64,000 bases of DNA from Flavobacterium sp. (lineage in GTDB: Bacteria; Bacteroidota; Bacteroidia; Flavobacteriales; Flavobacteriaceae). Shown piece by piece: positions 43,012-53,014 of this stretch. Made by a program: the position numbers and the translations under genes. The stretch is from assembly GCA_010365135.1 (NCBI GenBank), contig JAAFGY010000003.1:1-64000 (forward strand), in the 5' to 3' direction. The first letter of the stretch is position 1. Each line of letters begins with the position of its first letter. The notes beneath the pieces are model-generated. The model was not told where the DNA came from, did not search any database, and saw only the letters and a list, made by a program, of their open reading frames with translations.

Positions 43012-45714
43012 TTAAATATTATACTTCAAAGAAAAAATCAAATAGCGTGGTTGAACGGTATATTGCGAAGTTCTTGTAGAGAATTGCGAGAAACTATCGT
43101 CGTTAATGGATTTAGTGTTCAAGAGATTCGTTCCGCTAATTTTATATTCGAATTTGCTGTCTTTCTTTTGATAAATTAGGCTGGCGCTAAGAAAATCGTA
43201 CTGATTGTTTACCGTTTTTTCGGTGTTGTAATAGTGATAAAACTCGTATTCGGCAGTGAATGAAAAGCTATTTAGAAAATAATAATCTAATCTCGCAAAG
43301 GGTTTGTCCGTGTAAAAAATACTATTATCGTAATTATTTATTACAACATTGTAGCCAATTTCTAAATTGGGCATATCTTTATAATTGGTCGAAGTTTTCA
43401 GCGTATAACTTTGGGTGAAACTTTCCTTGGACGTTAGAATAGTGTTTTGAATATTATTGAACCGCGACCAATTGATAGTTGCCGCAACAGAAGCTTTATA
43501 ATTTTTCAAAAAAGAACGTCCATACGATCCACTCCCTGAAAGCGATTCGTCGGCAAAGTCTGAATTATAGGGAACCGAAGATTGGTTTACTCCATCGAAA
43601 AGGGCTTTTGTTTTTACGGCATTTATTCGTTTTGAATAGGTCAAAAATGCAGCAATATTTTCTAAATTAAACATATTGTATTTAAAATACCGCAATGAAT
43701 GTTGGCGTGCCGTTGCGTTTTCAAGCGTTCTACTTCCTTTTCGCAAACTATTATAATTGGAAAACACAAAACCTTCAGCCAACTGACTAATGTCGCTAAA
43801 ATTATTGGTGTACGAAAAATTATAGGTCAAGGATTGGGCTTTCTTAATTTGGTAAATGGCAAAAAAATCGGGTAATATTCTAGAGAAATTTTGGTTGTCA
43901 TTTGTTCCTAATTGTTCGTTTGACATGGTGTAACGATGCAAACTAACGCCAGGTGTAAACGTAAATTTACCCGTTAAAATCTTGTAATGCAATCCCAAAA
44001 AAGCATCATTAAATCTATAATTTACATCATTCACATTGACTTTGTTGACTAATTCATTGACTTGATGATTGTCTAGAATTTGATACATACTCGAATCAAA
44101 ATTTTGATTAGAATATGTATTTCCGACCGTAACATTGATATTACTTTTGGCTGTAAGCATATAATAATAATCCATTTTAGCATCGAATTTACTAGTCGTT
44201 ACAAAACGATTCTGACTGATGTCATTCCTATTTTGTCCAGGAATATATCCTACCAAATTAAAAGGTTGGGACTTTAGATTTGCATTATAAAATGGATCTT
44301 CTTCCTGATACAAATGTTGCATTTCGACAGCGAAAATATTTTTTTCGTTCATGGTATAAAACAAACTCAGGTTTTGATTGAGTGAAACAGGTTTTTGTCT
44401 TTTTGAAGTAGTAATCGTTTCGATTGTTGAAGCAGTATTCACAATCGATTCACGTAACAAAGGCGCGTCTTCCTGCTGTTTTGAAATCTTGGTCAAAACA
44501 TCATAATCAAACTGAAAATTGGTCGACGGTTTGTAAGTCGAACTCAACTTGAACATTCCCAAATTACTTTTTTGATGCGACAATTCTTCCCGGTTTTCGG
44601 TAGACTGAATCGCTGATGAATTAGGAGCTAAATAATTAATTTTCGATACCGTTTCTGTATCAGTAAGGGACGAAGAGATAATTCCAAAACCACTCAAACT
44701 CCAAGCTTTATTAACATTGTAAGAAAAATTCGCGGCTCCAAATTGAGTTTCAATCTCTTTCGCTCGATTGTTTCTTAAAAGTGAGATTCCAAGATCATTT
44801 GATGAAACATCAAAACTTGAACCTCCTTTTTTCATCATACTTTTAAATCCTCCTGTTAATTTAAAATAATCTTGGACTGTCATTGGCAATTCTCCAATAT
44901 TATTAAAATTGGTAATCAGATTGAGGCTGTATTTGGGACTGTAATAAAACAATTTTGGATTAATCAAATACCGGCTATCCATCATTCCAACTCCTATTCC
45001 TGCTGTCATATCACCAAACCAGAAATTCTTTTTCCCTGATTTCAATTTGATATTCATTGCCACATTGTCTTGATTGTTTTCAACACTTTTCAATATCGAG
45101 TTTTCGTTATAATTTCGAAGTACCTGAATTTTATCAATAGCATCGGCAGGAATGTTTTTGACACCTAGTTTGGTGTCGCCATCAAAAAAATCTTTGCCTT
45201 CGACCATCAATTTGGTAACTTTTTTGCCTTCCACTTCTATTTCACCATCAGCGTTAACTTCGACTCCGGGTAATTTTTTGAGGACATCCTCCAACTTTCT
45301 TTCAGTTCCAGATTTGAATGAATCGGCGTTGTAAACTATAGTATCTCCTTTGATAGAAACTGGCATTTCACGAATAATTTCAACCCCATTTAATTCATAG
45401 GCTCCTTCTTTCAAAGAAATATTTTTGTTGATATTCGCCGTAGAAGTCACAATTTCAACTTCTTTGCTTTCCATTCCGAGAAAACTTATTTTGATGATGT
45501 AGTTCGAATTGGGTTTCAAATTGAGGACATATTTTCCTTTGTCATTTGTTATTGCATAGGAATCCATCGCTTTTGTGCCTTGGTTTACCGCCATAACATT
45601 GGCCATTTCGACAGGAAGTGCTTTAGAGTCTGAAATTATTCCATCGAGTTTAATGGTTTGGGCAAAAGAGAAAAAACTGAAGCAGAAAAAAGCAACTATA
45701 ATTATGTATTTCAT
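43012..45714 (-). CDS. TonB-dependent receptor-like outer-membrane protein
   Basis: A 900 aa outer-membrane protein with a signal peptide (FFSFAQ). A carboxypeptidase-regulatory-like beta domain (about 22-105, ITNDKGKYVLNLKPN) leads into a plug-like region (VLKKLPGVEVNADGEIEVEGKKV, near 145-170) and then a long beta-barrel ending in LIFSLKYNI. This matches the Bacteroidota receptors with an OMP_b-brl_3 type barrel. It is co-oriented with, and downstream of, a GLPGLI gene, a pairing often seen. The ligand is unknown; no SusD gene is nearby. Confidence 0.88.
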   Translation of the reverse strand: MKYIIIVAFFCFSFFSFAQTIKLDGIISDSKALPVEMANVMAVNQGTKAMDSYAITNDKGKYVLNLKPNSNYIIKISFLGMESKEVEIVTSTANINKNISLKEGAYELNGVEIIREMPVSIKGDTIVYNADSFKSGTERKLEDVLKKLPGVEVNADGEIEVEGKKVTKLMVEGKDFFDGDTKLGVKNIPADAIDKIQVLRNYNENSILKSVENNQDNVAMNIKLKSGKKNFWFGDMTAGIGVGMMDSRYLINPKLFYYSPKYSLNLITNFNNIGELPMTVQDYFKLTGGFKSMMKKGGSSFDVSSNDLGISLLRNNRAKEIETQFGAANFSYNVNKAWSLSGFGIISSSLTDTETVSKINYLAPNSSAIQSTENREELSHQKSNLGMFKLSSTYKPSTNFQFDYDVLTKISKQQEDAPLLRESIVNTASTIETITTSKRQKPVSLNQNLSLFYTMNEKNIFAVEMQHLYQEEDPFYNANLKSQPFNLVGYIPGQNRNDISQNRFVTTSKFDAKMDYYYMLTAKSNINVTVGNTYSNQNFDSSMYQILDNHQVNELVNKVNVNDVNYRFNDAFLGLHYKILTGKFTFTPGVSLHRYTMSNEQLGTNDNQNFSRILPDFFAIYQIKKAQSLTYNFSYTNNFSDISQLAEGFVFSNYNSLRKGSRTLENATARQHSLRYFKYNMFNLENIAAFLTYSKRINAVKTKALFDGVNQSSVPYNSDFADESLSGSGSYGRSFLKNYKASVAATINWSRFNNIQNTILTSKESFTQSYTLKTSTNYKDMPNLEIGYNVVINNYDNSIFYTDKPFARLDYYFLNSFSFTAEYEFYHYYNTEKTVNNQYDFLSASLIYQKKDSKFEYKISGTNLLNTKSINDDSFSQFSTRTSQYTVQPRYLIFSLKYNI

Positions 45715-45765
45715 TAGGGTAATAATGTGATTTAGATTAATTTGAAAAATAACTTTGATTTAATC

Positions 45766-46671
45766 TTAATTACCTCCTCCCATTCGAATTTGTATTCCGC
45801 CATTGCCTCCACGACCTCGATTCATATCGCGAAATTCTTCCATTTTTTTAACTACTATTTCATCATATTCAGTTTGCGAAACCACTTTTCCTTTGGTAGT
45901 AGCCTTAATTGCTACTTTTTCTTTTGGATTTAGAACAATTTTAGAACATAAAATGACTGTTTTGCCATCGTTAATTTCTAAAATTAATCCTGGCAAGCCC
46001 CAATAATTTTCTGGACCTTGGCTTACAGGAATTTCTGGAGTGTACCACGCAGTTACTACAACCTCTTTAGGCATGTCGATTCCGCTCATAAAATCTGTTT
46101 TCTTATCATCCGTTTTCGCCTTAACTGCTACATCATCCTCTTTTTTGGGTCTGAAATTCCGAAAATCTGTCTTGCTTACTGGCCGAACGGCAGTCGCTTT
46201 GAAACAATTAAAACCCCCAATTACGCGCGTCTCCGCTTCCATTTTCCATTTTAAATTGGGTAATGAATCTTTTACTAAAAACTCTTTTCCCATAAATTCT
46301 TTGTCTACCGTAAACGATTTATCCTTTGTGTTTTTATAAAACGTTCCTCCGCCTCCCATCATAGAGCCCATCATACGCATACCGCCACCAACACCACCAC
46401 CTTGAGTAGGAGCATCGAGTTTTTCTTCCTCTTTATAAATGGAGGCCGACTTATCAAAATTGAGAATGAAAGTCTTTTCGAACATTGTTTTCATCCGATC
46501 CTCTATGGTTTTTTGCATTTCTGGAGTAATGTCTCTATTACCTTGCATTCGGTTTTTAAAATCAGCGGTACTTGTTTTAGTCTCGTACACTGCCATCCCT
46601 TGAAATTCCTGAGCCATAAGTCCTAAATGAACTGCGAGCATAAATGCTAATGTGAAAATAATTTTATTCAT
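45766..46671 (-). CDS. GLPGLI family protein
   Basis: A 301 aa exported protein (signal peptide to about LGLMAQ) with the family-defining YWGLPGLILEI near residue 225. It also has YKEEEK and the TAWYTPEIPVSQGPENYWG region before it. There are Gly/Met-rich stretches (GGGVGGGMRMMGSMMGGGG near 93 and MNRGRGGNGGIQIRMGGGN at the end). It is encoded 51 nt upstream of the TonB-type receptor, so the two likely form one unit. Molecular function of the family is unknown to me. Confidence 0.9.
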   Translation of the reverse strand: MNKIIFTLAFMLAVHLGLMAQEFQGMAVYETKTSTADFKNRMQGNRDITPEMQKTIEDRMKTMFEKTFILNFDKSASIYKEEEKLDAPTQGGGVGGGMRMMGSMMGGGGTFYKNTKDKSFTVDKEFMGKEFLVKDSLPNLKWKMEAETRVIGGFNCFKATAVRPVSKTDFRNFRPKKEDDVAVKAKTDDKKTDFMSGIDMPKEVVVTAWYTPEIPVSQGPENYWGLPGLILEINDGKTVILCSKIVLNPKEKVAIKATTKGKVVSQTEYDEIVVKKMEEFRDMNRGRGGNGGIQIRMGGGN

Positions 46672-46691
46672 AACTTTAGATTTAAATTTTG

Positions 46692-46729
46692 TGTAACAAA
46701 TATGACCATTTAAAAGTAATTTTGTTACA
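46692..46729. promoter_or_regulatory. inverted repeat upstream of GLPGLI gene, possible operator
   Basis: TGTAACAAA (46692-46700) and TTTGTTACA (46721-46729) are perfect 9-nt inverted arms 20 nt apart, starting 21 nt upstream of the GLPGLI start. No U-run follows. The spacing suits a dimeric regulator or a weak hairpin; no regulator is assigned. Confidence 0.4.
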
Positions 46730-46939
46730 TTCTATTTGTTAAGAATATTATAATTAAGACTAAGTAAGTCGAAAGTTTTAAAGTCGTAAAGTCAAAAGGA
46801 TCAATAGTTACAACATTTCAAAATGCGACATTTTAACTTTTTTATTACTTATCTCAATTCTAAAAGGTTTATTGTAATTTAGCGTCTATTTAAAACCAAT
46901 AATTTAATTGCTAAATTCAGAAAAATAACACCTGAAATT

Positions 46940-47734
46940 ATGTGTAAAAAAATAATACTTCTTTTTTTTGTTTTCCACCTTACTGATATGATTGCACAAG
47001 AACAAAACGGAAAGGCGAAACTCATCTCAACACAAAATACAGACATTGATGCTTTTGTGGGCTTTGATGTGATGGAAAATCTATATTACATCAAAAATAA
47101 TGTTTTATACAAGAAAAGTGAGGACGAATTATGGCAGTATAAAAATGTTTCTTTGGGGAAAATAACCAAAATAGATCTTCAAAATCAATTGAAAATTATG
47201 TTGTTTTATGAAAATTTCAACACAATTATACTATTAGACAATCAGTTGAGCGAAACTCAAAAAATCAATTTTTCTGAAAATGAGATTCCAATTATCGTTG
47301 CTGCTGCTGGAATTGCTTCCCAAAATAGAGTATGGATTTACAATAGTTTGACTCAACAAATTGGTCTTTTCGACTATTTAAAAAATACATTTCAACCGAT
47401 AACCCATTCATTTAAAGGAAGTTTAAAGTATTATACTTCGGATTTTAATAGTTTTCAATGGATTGACGACAAATTCAATTGGTATTCGTGCGATGTCTTT
47501 GGGAAAATTACAACTTTGGGAAAAGTGGCTGAGTTTGACCAAATACAAGTTCTTGCAAATCAAATTGTTCTTTTTTCGAAAGATGGCAAATTATTTCTAC
47601 AGAACTTAAAGACAAATAGTATTTTCCCAATTGAAAATGTGGAAAAATCATTTAAGAATTTCTATTACAAAGACCAAATTTTGTCTATTTTTACAAACCA
47701 AGAAATTACAAATTATAAAATCACAATACCATAA
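46940..47734 (+). CDS. hypothetical exported protein upstream of deoxynucleoside kinase
   Basis: A 264 aa protein with a signal peptide (IILLFFVFHLTDMIAQ) and a mainly beta sequence of short repeating strands (LQNQLKIMLFYENFNTIILLDNQL, IFTNQEITNYKIT), perhaps beta-propeller-like. It is not recognised as a named family. Its stop overlaps the kinase start (TAATG), so the two are translated together. The link to nucleotide metabolism is context only. Confidence 0.7.
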   Translation: MCKKIILLFFVFHLTDMIAQEQNGKAKLISTQNTDIDAFVGFDVMENLYYIKNNVLYKKSEDELWQYKNVSLGKITKIDLQNQLKIMLFYENFNTIILLDNQLSETQKINFSENEIPIIVAAAGIASQNRVWIYNSLTQQIGLFDYLKNTFQPITHSFKGSLKYYTSDFNSFQWIDDKFNWYSCDVFGKITTLGKVAEFDQIQVLANQIVLFSKDGKLFLQNLKTNSIFPIENVEKSFKNFYYKDQILSIFTNQEITNYKITIP

Positions 47735-48348
47735 TGCACATAGCAATAGCAGGAAATATAGGCGCAGGGAAAACAACTTTGACACGTTTACTAGCAAAAC
47801 ATTTCAAATGGGAACCCCATTTTGAAGACGTGGTTGACAATCCATATTTGGACGATTTTTATCATCAAATGGAACGTTGGTCGTTCAATTTACAAATTTA
47901 TTTCTTGAACAGTCGTTTTCGTCAAGTGCTGCAAATTCGCGAAAGCGGAAAAAAAATCATTCAAGACCGAACCATTTATGAAGATGCACACATTTTTGCA
48001 CCCAATCTTCACGCTATGGGATTGATGACGAATCGTGATTTTCAAAACTATTCTTCTCTATTTGAATTAATGGAATCTAAGGTCGAAGCGCCAGATATGC
48101 TTATTTATTTGCGCAGTTCAATCCCCAATTTAGTAAGCCAAATTCACAAGCGCGGTCGCGAATACGAAAACACCATTTCTATTGATTACCTCAACCGATT
48201 GAACGAACGTTATGAAGCTTGGATTCAGACTTATACCAAAGGAAGATTGTTGATAATTGATGTGGACAACATTAATTTTGTGGATAATCCCGAAGATTTA
48301 GGAATGATTATCAATAAAATTGACGCGGAATTGAATGGGTTGTTTTAG
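47734..48348 (+). CDS. deoxynucleoside kinase
   Basis: Phosphorylates deoxynucleosides for salvage. A 204 aa dNK-family P-loop kinase: Walker A GNIGAGKTTLTRLL near residue 7, EDVVDNPYLDDFY near 35, DRTIYEDAHIF near 80 and the Arg-rich lid IHKRGREYENTIS near 140. Specificity (dA/dG or dC) cannot be decided by eye. The last codons are duplicated downstream at 48811-48867. Confidence 0.92.
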   Translation: MHIAIAGNIGAGKTTLTRLLAKHFKWEPHFEDVVDNPYLDDFYHQMERWSFNLQIYFLNSRFRQVLQIRESGKKIIQDRTIYEDAHIFAPNLHAMGLMTNRDFQNYSSLFELMESKVEAPDMLIYLRSSIPNLVSQIHKRGREYENTISIDYLNRLNERYEAWIQTYTKGRLLIIDVDNINFVDNPEDLGMIINKIDAELNGLF

Positions 48349-48407
48349 TATTTACCGCAGCACTTTTCAAAGATGAGTTAAAAATTTCAATCAAAAAAAC
48401 TCATAAT

Positions 48408-48803
48408 ATGTATTTAAAAAAAAAGTTGGTTTGTGGGTCTTTAATTTTTGTTTTTCTGCTTCAAAGCTGTACTGTTTATCAAAAAACTTCCGTTACCATC
48501 TCGGAAGCAGCAGCAGCAAAAAATAAAGTTGTAATTACTAGAACTGACAATACAAAGCATAAATATAGAAAAATTGAACAAATCGATGGGCAGTATTTTG
48601 GAATTATAAAATCTAATGGAAATCTGGTTAATGTTCCATTGACAGAAAGCGAAATTAAATCGATTCTTCCTTTAAGCAAGACAGGTTCTACTTGGGCAAC
48701 AATTGGAATTATTTCAGGAACTGTAATTATTATATTGAGTATAATTGGAATTAATGCAGCAAATAATGCGGCTAAGGAAATTACTTTTCCATCCATTCCA
48801 TAA
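48408..48803 (+). CDS. small predicted lipoprotein with C-terminal membrane segment
   Basis: A 131 aa protein with a lipoprotein-type signal (SLIFVFLLQSC, Cys near 21), a polar middle containing ITRTDNTKHKYRKIEQIDGQYFGI, and a hydrophobic segment (ATIGIISGTVIIILSIIGI, about 97-115). It is not recognised further. It sits between the kinase gene and a copy of that gene's 3' end, as if inserted there by a duplication. Confidence 0.7.
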   Translation: MYLKKKLVCGSLIFVFLLQSCTVYQKTSVTISEAAAAKNKVVITRTDNTKHKYRKIEQIDGQYFGIIKSNGNLVNVPLTESEIKSILPLSKTGSTWATIGIISGTVIIILSIIGINAANNAAKEITFPSIP

Positions 48804-48810
48804 TTGCGAC

Positions 48811-48867
48811 GAAGTATTTGATTTAGGAATGATTAAAATTGATGCGGAATTGAATGGGTTGTTTTAG
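48811..48867 (+). pseudogene. duplicated 3' end of the deoxynucleoside kinase gene
   Basis: ATTTAGGAATGATT, then AAAATTGATGCGGAATTG and on to GGGTTGTTTTAG, repeats the final 16 or so codons of the kinase gene (48297-48348). It carries a 6-nt deletion (ATCAAT) and a C-to-T change. It has no start and is a remnant. Confidence 0.85.
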
Positions 48868-48895
48868 CACACCAATTTTAGCAATTAAATAAAAC

Positions 48896-48927
48896 AAAAA
48901 TGTCCCGAAAATTTTCGGGACATTTTT
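48896..48927. terminator. bidirectional terminator between lipoprotein gene and hppA
   Basis: AAAAATGTCCCGAAAA and TTTTCGGGACATTTTT are perfect inverted arms with essentially no spacer between convergent genes. Confidence 0.85.
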
Positions 48928-48950
48928 ATACAATCTAGGAACTATACTTA

Positions 48951-51512
48951 TTATTTCAAAGCTTCCACTTTAGCTTTAACATCTTCTAATGAACCCTCAA
49001 AAACCTGAACATTTTCACTTCCATTTTCAGAAGTGGTTACCGTGGCTTTTGCTTTTCCGTCATTGTTAATCATTTCAACTTTAATGTTTTTCTCTAACGC
49101 TCCATTTGTAGAACAACACCCTTTTTGTCCATCGCTCGCAATGAACTTTCCATTCGCATCATAATGTGACATACACATTGCTTTTTGCTCTGCTGTACAT
49201 CCTTTTTCGTCACACATTTTGGCACATTCTTCTTTGGTCATTGTAGCACATTTAGACATATCACAATTGCCCATCATTCCTCCGGATCTCATTTCCATCG
49301 CACTAGTACTCTTGTTTTGCGACGCACTTCCATTTCCTAAAATCGGAGCAATTACTAATCCAATCAAACACGTTAATTTAATCAAGATGTTCATTGATGG
49401 TCCAGAAGTATCTTTGAAAGGATCTCCAACAGTATCTCCAGTTACGGCTGCTTTATGCGCATCAGACCCTTTGTAACTCATTAATCCATCCACTAAAACT
49501 CCAGCCTCGAATGATTTTTTGGCGTTGTCCCAAGCTCCACCCGCATTGTTTTGGAAAATTGCCCAAACGACACCAGAAACAGTAACTCCGGCCATATATC
49601 CACCTAGCATTTCGGCTACCATAGAATTTGCAGAGGCATCACCCATATACACCAATTTTCCTAAAAGTACAATTCCAATTGGGAAACCAATGGTCAAAAT
49701 TCCCGGCAACATCATTTCGTGCAAAGCGGCTTTTGTAGAAATATCAACACATTTTGCATATTCTGGTTTTCCGGTTCCTTCCATTATTCCCGGAATTTCT
49801 TTGAACTGACGACGAACTTCATTCACCATATCCATTGCAGCTTTTCCAACAGAATTCATTACCAATGCAGAAAAAACAACTGGTATCATTGCCCCAACGA
49901 ATAACATTGATAAAACGGGAGCTTTGAAAATATTGATTCCGTCGATTCCTGTAAAAGTTACATAAGCAGCAAATAATCCCAAAGATGTCATTGCGGCCGA
50001 AGCGATTGCAAATCCTTTTCCAGTTGCAGCAGTAGTATTTCCAACTGAATCTAAAATATCAGTTCTGGTACGAACTTCTTTTGGTAATTCACTCATTTCG
50101 GCAATTCCACCAGCATTATCTGAAATGGGTCCAAAAGCATCAATGGCTAATTGCATCGCCGTTGTCGCCATCATTGCCGAAGCAGCAAGCGCCACGCCGT
50201 AGAAACCTGCAAAGGAATACGAAATCCAAATGGCTGCAGCCAAAACTAATACTTTTGGAAAAGTAGAAATCATTCCCGTAGATAAACCTGCAATAATATT
50301 TGTTCCTGCTCCAGTTGAAGATTTTTCGACAATTGCTAGAACTGGTTTCATTCCCAAACCAGTGTAATATTCTGTAACCGATGAGATTATTGCTCCAACT
50401 ACCAACCCTACGATTGAAGCATAGAAAACTCTTATTGATGAAATTTCTTTTAATCCTTCGCCAAAGAAATTCATTTTCATTGTCGCAGGCAACATATACT
50501 GAACCAAGAAGAAACAAGCAATAGCGGTTAGTATAATAGAAGCCCAGTTTCCAATGTTAAAAGCTCTTTGTACTTGTGCTTCTTTTGCGTTATTATCGGT
50601 AATCTTAACCAACATCGTTCCAACGATTGAAAATAATATCCCAAAACCAGCAATAGCCATTGGCAATAAAATAGGCCCAATTCCGCCAAAAGCATCTTGA
50701 ATATTTCCACCCATATCTTTAATTACATAGTTCCCAAGAACCATAGCTGCAAGAACAGTTGCTACATAAGACCCGAATAAATCCGCTCCCATTCCAGCAA
50801 CATCACCTACATTATCTCCAACATTGTCTGCAATTGTGGCTGGATTTCTAGGATCATCTTCAGGGATTCCAGCTTCAACTTTTCCAACAATATCCGCTCC
50901 AACATCGGCGGCTTTTGTATAAATACCACCTCCAACACGGGCAAACAAAGCGATAGATTCTGCTCCAAGAGAGAAACCTGCTAATGTTTCTAAAACAATT
51001 GTCATATCTTCGGTTGAAGTCCAAACTCCACCCATATATACATTGAAAAGAATAATAAAAAATCCTGTAAGTCCTAAAACAGCCAATCCTGCAACACCTA
51101 ATCCCATTACTGTTCCTCCGCCAAAAGCGACTTTCAATGCCTGTGGCAAACTGGAACGAGCTGCTTGAGTGGTTCTAACATTTGTCTTTGTTGCTATTTT
51201 CATTCCCATATTTCCCGCCAATGCCGAGAAAAATGCGCCAAAAATAAAAGCAACTACTATTAATAAGTGCGTCGAAGTTCCTGGTAAAAATGTAATCCCT
51301 GCCAAAACAATACTTGCAATTATTACAAACATCGTCAATAATCTGTATTCTGCATTCAGGAAAGCTAAGGCACCTTCGTGGATGTATTCTGAAATTTCTT
51401 TCATTTTACCATCTCCAGCATCTTGTTTTAATACCCAAGATCTTTTTGCCCACATAAAAAGCAGACCCACAAACGCCATAACTATTGGCACATAAATTAT
51501 CATCGATTCCAT
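48951..51512 (-). CDS. hppA: membrane-bound ion-pumping pyrophosphatase with Cys-rich C-terminal extension
   Basis: Couples PPi hydrolysis to H+ or Na+ pumping across the inner membrane. The 853 aa protein has about 16 hydrophobic segments, the substrate site [20 protein letters not shown] near 205 and [20 protein letters not shown] just after. It carries [10 protein letters not shown] near 495, where Ala rather than Lys suggests the K+-dependent class. Core homology ends near residue 726. A further 127 residues include eight Cys ([28 protein letters not shown]) and a beta-like tail. This tail is unusual for the family as I know it. Ion choice is not resolved. Confidence 0.92.
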   Translation of the reverse strand: MESMIIYVPIVMAFVGLLFMWAKRSWVLKQDAGDGKMKEISEYIHEGALAFLNAEYRLLTMFVIIASIVLAGITFLPGTSTHLLIVVAFIFGAFFSALAGNMGMKIATKTNVRTTQAARSSLPQALKVAFGGGTVMGLGVAGLAVLGLTGFFIILFNVYMGGVWTSTEDMTIVLETLAGFSLGAESIALFARVGGGIYTKAADVGADIVGKVEAGIPEDDPRNPATIADNVGDNVGDVAGMGADLFGSYVATVLAAMVLGNYVIKDMGGNIQDAFGGIGPILLPMAIAGFGILFSIVGTMLVKITDNNAKEAQVQRAFNIGNWASIILTAIACFFLVQYMLPATMKMNFFGEGLKEISSIRVFYASIVGLVVGAIISSVTEYYTGLGMKPVLAIVEKSSTGAGTNIIAGLSTGMISTFPKVLVLAAAIWISYSFAGFYGVALAASAMMATTAMQLAIDAFGPISDNAGGIAEMSELPKEVRTRTDILDSVGNTTAATGKGFAIASAAMTSLGLFAAYVTFTGIDGINIFKAPVLSMLFVGAMIPVVFSALVMNSVGKAAMDMVNEVRRQFKEIPGIMEGTGKPEYAKCVDISTKAALHEMMLPGILTIGFPIGIVLLGKLVYMGDASANSMVAEMLGGYMAGVTVSGVVWAIFQNNAGGAWDNAKKSFEAGVLVDGLMSYKGSDAHKAAVTGDTVGDPFKDTSGPSMNILIKLTCLIGLVIAPILGNGSASQNKSTSAMEMRSGGMMGNCDMSKCATMTKEECAKMCDEKGCTAEQKAMCMSHYDANGKFIASDGQKGCCSTNGALEKNIKVEMINNDGKAKATVTTSENGSENVQVFEGSLEDVKAKVEALK

Positions 51513-51564
51513 AAAAATATTTTTGGTTATAAAATTCAGTTCAAAAACTTATTAAGTTTGGGTG

Positions 51565-51595
51565 CAAACGTACTATATTGAAATTAATAAAGCAA
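51565..51595 (-). promoter_or_regulatory. hppA promoter
   Basis: TTG, 20 nt, TACGTTTG on the minus strand fits the flavobacterial promoter pattern about 50 nt upstream of the hppA ATG. Confidence 0.6.
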
Positions 51596-51646
51596 TAATC
51601 GAATGAACGAATATTGCTTTAAAAAAAAGTTTTACGTGAAAAATTA

Positions 51647-52174
51647 TTAAATGCTAAATAAATCTTCTGGTTTATTCTCAATCTCATTAAAACGTTCGGT
51701 GCATTCATCAATGATAACTAACGCTTCACTAAGATCTCCCCAACCTCCTACATCGACAACTTTGTTCTCAAGATCTTTATAAACTTGAAAGAAATGTTCG
51801 ATTTCTTTCAATAAATGGGGATTAATATCAGATAAATCCGTCAAAGAATTCCAAATTGGATCGGAAACGGGAACGCATATTATTTTTTCATCGGGACCTT
51901 TGTCATCGGCCATATGGAAAACACCAATTGGTTTTACCTCCATAACACATCCAGGAAATGTGGGCTCATTTATTAAAACCAAAACATCTAGTGGATCTCC
52001 GTCTAAGGCTAATGTTTGGGGAATAAAACCATAATCTGCAGGATACATCATTGAAGAAAACAGCATCCTGTCAAATCGAATTCTTTTCAATTTGAAATCA
52101 TATTCATATTTATTTCTACTTCCTCTTGGTATTTCTATGAGCACATCAAAAGTTTTGTATTTTTCTACAGCCAT
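51647..52174 (-). CDS. ppa: soluble inorganic pyrophosphatase (family I)
   Basis: Hydrolyses PPi in the cytoplasm. The ATG at 52174 (MAVEKYKTFDVLIEIPRGS) gives 175 aa, the usual length; the longer ORF adds 13 unlikely residues. The family signature with metal-binding Asp is DGDPLDVLVLI near residue 66, preceded by YPADYGFIPQTLA. It lies next to the membrane pyrophosphatase gene, so both routes of PPi disposal are encoded together. Confidence 0.96.
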   Translation of the reverse strand: MAVEKYKTFDVLIEIPRGSRNKYEYDFKLKRIRFDRMLFSSMMYPADYGFIPQTLALDGDPLDVLVLINEPTFPGCVMEVKPIGVFHMADDKGPDEKIICVPVSDPIWNSLTDLSDINPHLLKEIEHFFQVYKDLENKVVDVGGWGDLSEALVIIDECTERFNEIENKPEDLFSI

Positions 52175-52260
52175 TTTAGTTTCTATTTTTATTTTGCAAA
52201 AATAAGCAAACAATATTTTTTTTACACTATAAAAAAAGATTTATGCTCAAAATCTGCGAA

Positions 52261-52860
52261 TTAATAAACAATTTTCCGGTTTCTTTTCTTCAAATAATAA
52301 TGCCATAAAAGAAAAGTTGCAACAGATCGATGAGGACTCCAATTTGAAACATAAGTTTCCATTTCTAGTTTGTCGTGAATATCAAGCAGCTCCTTTATTG
52401 TGTTTATGACTGCAATATCTCCAAGCGGAATTACATCGGGAGCTTGTAGCGAAAACATTAAATACACATCGATGGTCCAATTGCCAATGCCTTTGATTTT
52501 GATTAATTCCTCTCGAACTTGTTGGGACGATTTGCTTGCCAGACTTTCTATATTTATGTGATTATTAAGTATCGAATGGGACAATGCTTTGATATATGAT
52601 GTTTTTTGTCGGCTTACGCCAAGGTTTCGGTACTCTTTGTCCGAAATATAAAGCAGGGATTCTGGTTGAAATTCTGCTTTGGCTTTGAGTTTTAGAAAAG
52701 TAGCTTTGGCCGAATCTATGGAAACTTGTTGTTCGAGAATTAATAATACTAAGGTTTCAAATCCTTGTGGTCGTATAGGAATTGTGGGCAAACCATATTT
52801 TTCAATAATATGATTGAAAATGGGGTCTTTTTCTGAAAGATATTGAATGGCTTCTTGCAT
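52261..52860 (-). CDS. DNA-3-methyladenine glycosylase (AlkA-like, HhH-GPD)
   Basis: Base-excision repair enzyme removing alkylated bases. A 199 aa HhH-GPD protein with the helix-hairpin-helix IKGIGNWTIDVYLMF near residue 122 and the catalytic Asp in PLGDIAV near 146. The N-terminal part LVLLILEQQVSIDSAKATF is typical of AlkA/Mag1. It lacks the larger N-terminal domain of E. coli AlkA. It follows ppa in the same direction. Confidence 0.88.
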   Translation of the reverse strand: MQEAIQYLSEKDPIFNHIIEKYGLPTIPIRPQGFETLVLLILEQQVSIDSAKATFLKLKAKAEFQPESLLYISDKEYRNLGVSRQKTSYIKALSHSILNNHINIESLASKSSQQVREELIKIKGIGNWTIDVYLMFSLQAPDVIPLGDIAVINTIKELLDIHDKLEMETYVSNWSPHRSVATFLLWHYYLKKRNRKIVY

Positions 52861-53014
52861 AATTTCGTTTTTTAGCCCTGATGGAAATGGAAAGCCTTTT
52901 GAAAAAAACGGCTAATTTTTGTGGAGCAATAAAAGCGACCGCAGGAAGCTCTTTAGGGCTCTTACAAAAATAGCCGTTTTTGAAAAAGCTTGCAATGTAC
53001 AGCAGGATTGGCTT

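Noticed and set aside
50140-50517. 125 aa minus-strand ORF inside hppA
   Set aside because: Alternative frame of hppA with biased, low-complexity composition.
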